Below are positions 5,946-6,276 of a stretch of DNA of 6,276 nt, in pieces; position 1 is the first letter of the stretch; every line of letters begins with the position of its first letter. The notes under the pieces were generated by a model. That model saw nothing but the letters and a program-made list of their open reading frames with translations. It ran no database searches and was not told the DNA's origin. Made by a program: the position numbers and the translations under genes. The stretch is from an uncultured Alphaproteobacteria bacterium. GTDB taxonomy: Bacteria > Pseudomonadota > Alphaproteobacteria > Micropepsales > Micropepsaceae. The stretch lies in NCBI GenBank assembly GCA_937942205.1, contig CALDFO010000294.1:1-6276 (forward strand), read 5' to 3'.

Positions 5946-6276
5946 ATGACCGTTTCCGATCTGCCCGTCATTTCCCATCCCGAATTCGCGGGCGAGGCCG
6001 GCATCGGCCGCGCCGACATCACCCCGCCCACCGGCATCTATTCCCGCTCCTGGGGCTGTGCCGAGCACGACACCGCCGAGGGCATCCACCGGCCGCTGCT
6101 GGCCAGTTGCGTGCTGCTGGCGGGCGGCGACCCGCGGCTGGAACTGTATCTGCTGACCCTCGACCTGGGCTGGTGGTACGACAATGCCCATGAGCGCGAG
6201 ATCCGCGACGCCATCCGCACGGCGGCGGGCATCCGGGACGATCAGTTGATCGTGCATATGGGCCATACCCATTCCG
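5946..6276 (+). CDS. Neutral/alkaline ceramidase-like hydrolase, N-terminal part (cut by window)
   Basis: Seen: 110 codons from the ATG at 5946 run open to the right edge. The start of the neutral/alkaline non-lysosomal ceramidase N-terminal domain is recognisable: GEAGIGRADITPPTGI (16-31, matching the family's AGxxxxDITPPxG), a middle stretch on expression of native activity (IHRPLLASCVLLAGG, 47-61; ELYLLTLDLGW, 66-76), then LIVHMGHTHS (101-110), the family's THTHSGP metal-site region, where the window ends. Known: characterised members are zinc amidases that split ceramide, usually secreted. Many bacterial relatives have no proven substrate and occur beside sugar genes. Odd: residues 1-20 carry no signal peptide, so this copy is probably cytoplasmic. 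It follows the symporter by 8 bp with an overlapping ribosome site, which suggests that it hydrolyses what the symporter brings in. The nucleophile and remaining zinc ligands lie beyond the window, so catalytic competence cannot be judged. Confidence 0.8.
   Translation, partial: MTVSDLPVISHPEFAGEAGIGRADITPPTGIYSRSWGCAEHDTAEGIHRPLLASCVLLAGGDPRLELYLLTLDLGWWYDNAHEREIRDAIRTAAGIRDDQLIVHMGHTHS

Noticed and set aside
5682..6272. A 196-codon minus-strand frame across the symporter/hydrolase junction
   Set aside because: It lies antisense to the end of the symporter and to the ceramidase-like gene, whose DITPP and HTHS motifs are clear on the plus strand. It has no recognisable domain of its own.

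Overview
The window is a GC-rich (roughly two-thirds G+C by eye), gene-dense piece of a bacterial chromosome. Codon use, family composition and the style of the proteins fit an alphaproteobacterium, but nothing here fixes the genus. No rRNA, tRNA, CRISPR array, insertion sequence or phage gene was seen. Four protein genes fill almost all of it, in two divergent pairs.

Left arm, minus strand: a complete 900-residue phosphoenolpyruvate carboxylase gene (ppc, 4021 down to 1319) is followed after 46 bp by an exported PQQ-dependent sugar dehydrogenase-like protein (1270 down to the left edge, missing only its extreme C-terminus). They may be co-transcribed. Ppc refills the TCA cycle from PEP. The dehydrogenase would oxidise aldoses in the periplasm, but the usual catalytic histidine of its family appears to be a lysine.

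Centre, 4022 to 4224: a divergent intergenic region of about 200 bp. It carries two near-identical 19-bp imperfect palindromes 44 bp apart, an exact 12-bp tandem duplication between them, and, on the ppc side, a hairpin followed by a T7 tract ending 3 nt before the ppc start codon. This is the part of the window that the genes explain least.

Right arm, plus strand: an SGLT-type sodium:solute symporter (4225 to 5937) is followed 8 bp later by the 5' part of a neutral/alkaline ceramidase-like hydrolase (from 5946, cut by the right edge inside its HTHS metal motif). The hydrolase has no signal peptide. The pair therefore reads as an uptake-and-hydrolysis module: the symporter imports a sugar or sugar-like compound and a cytoplasmic hydrolase acts on it. 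The substrate is not known.

The window is mostly ordinary metabolism. The points that merit a second look are the altered active site of the dehydrogenase, the repeat pair and hairpin between the divergent genes, and the symporter/ceramidase-like pair.
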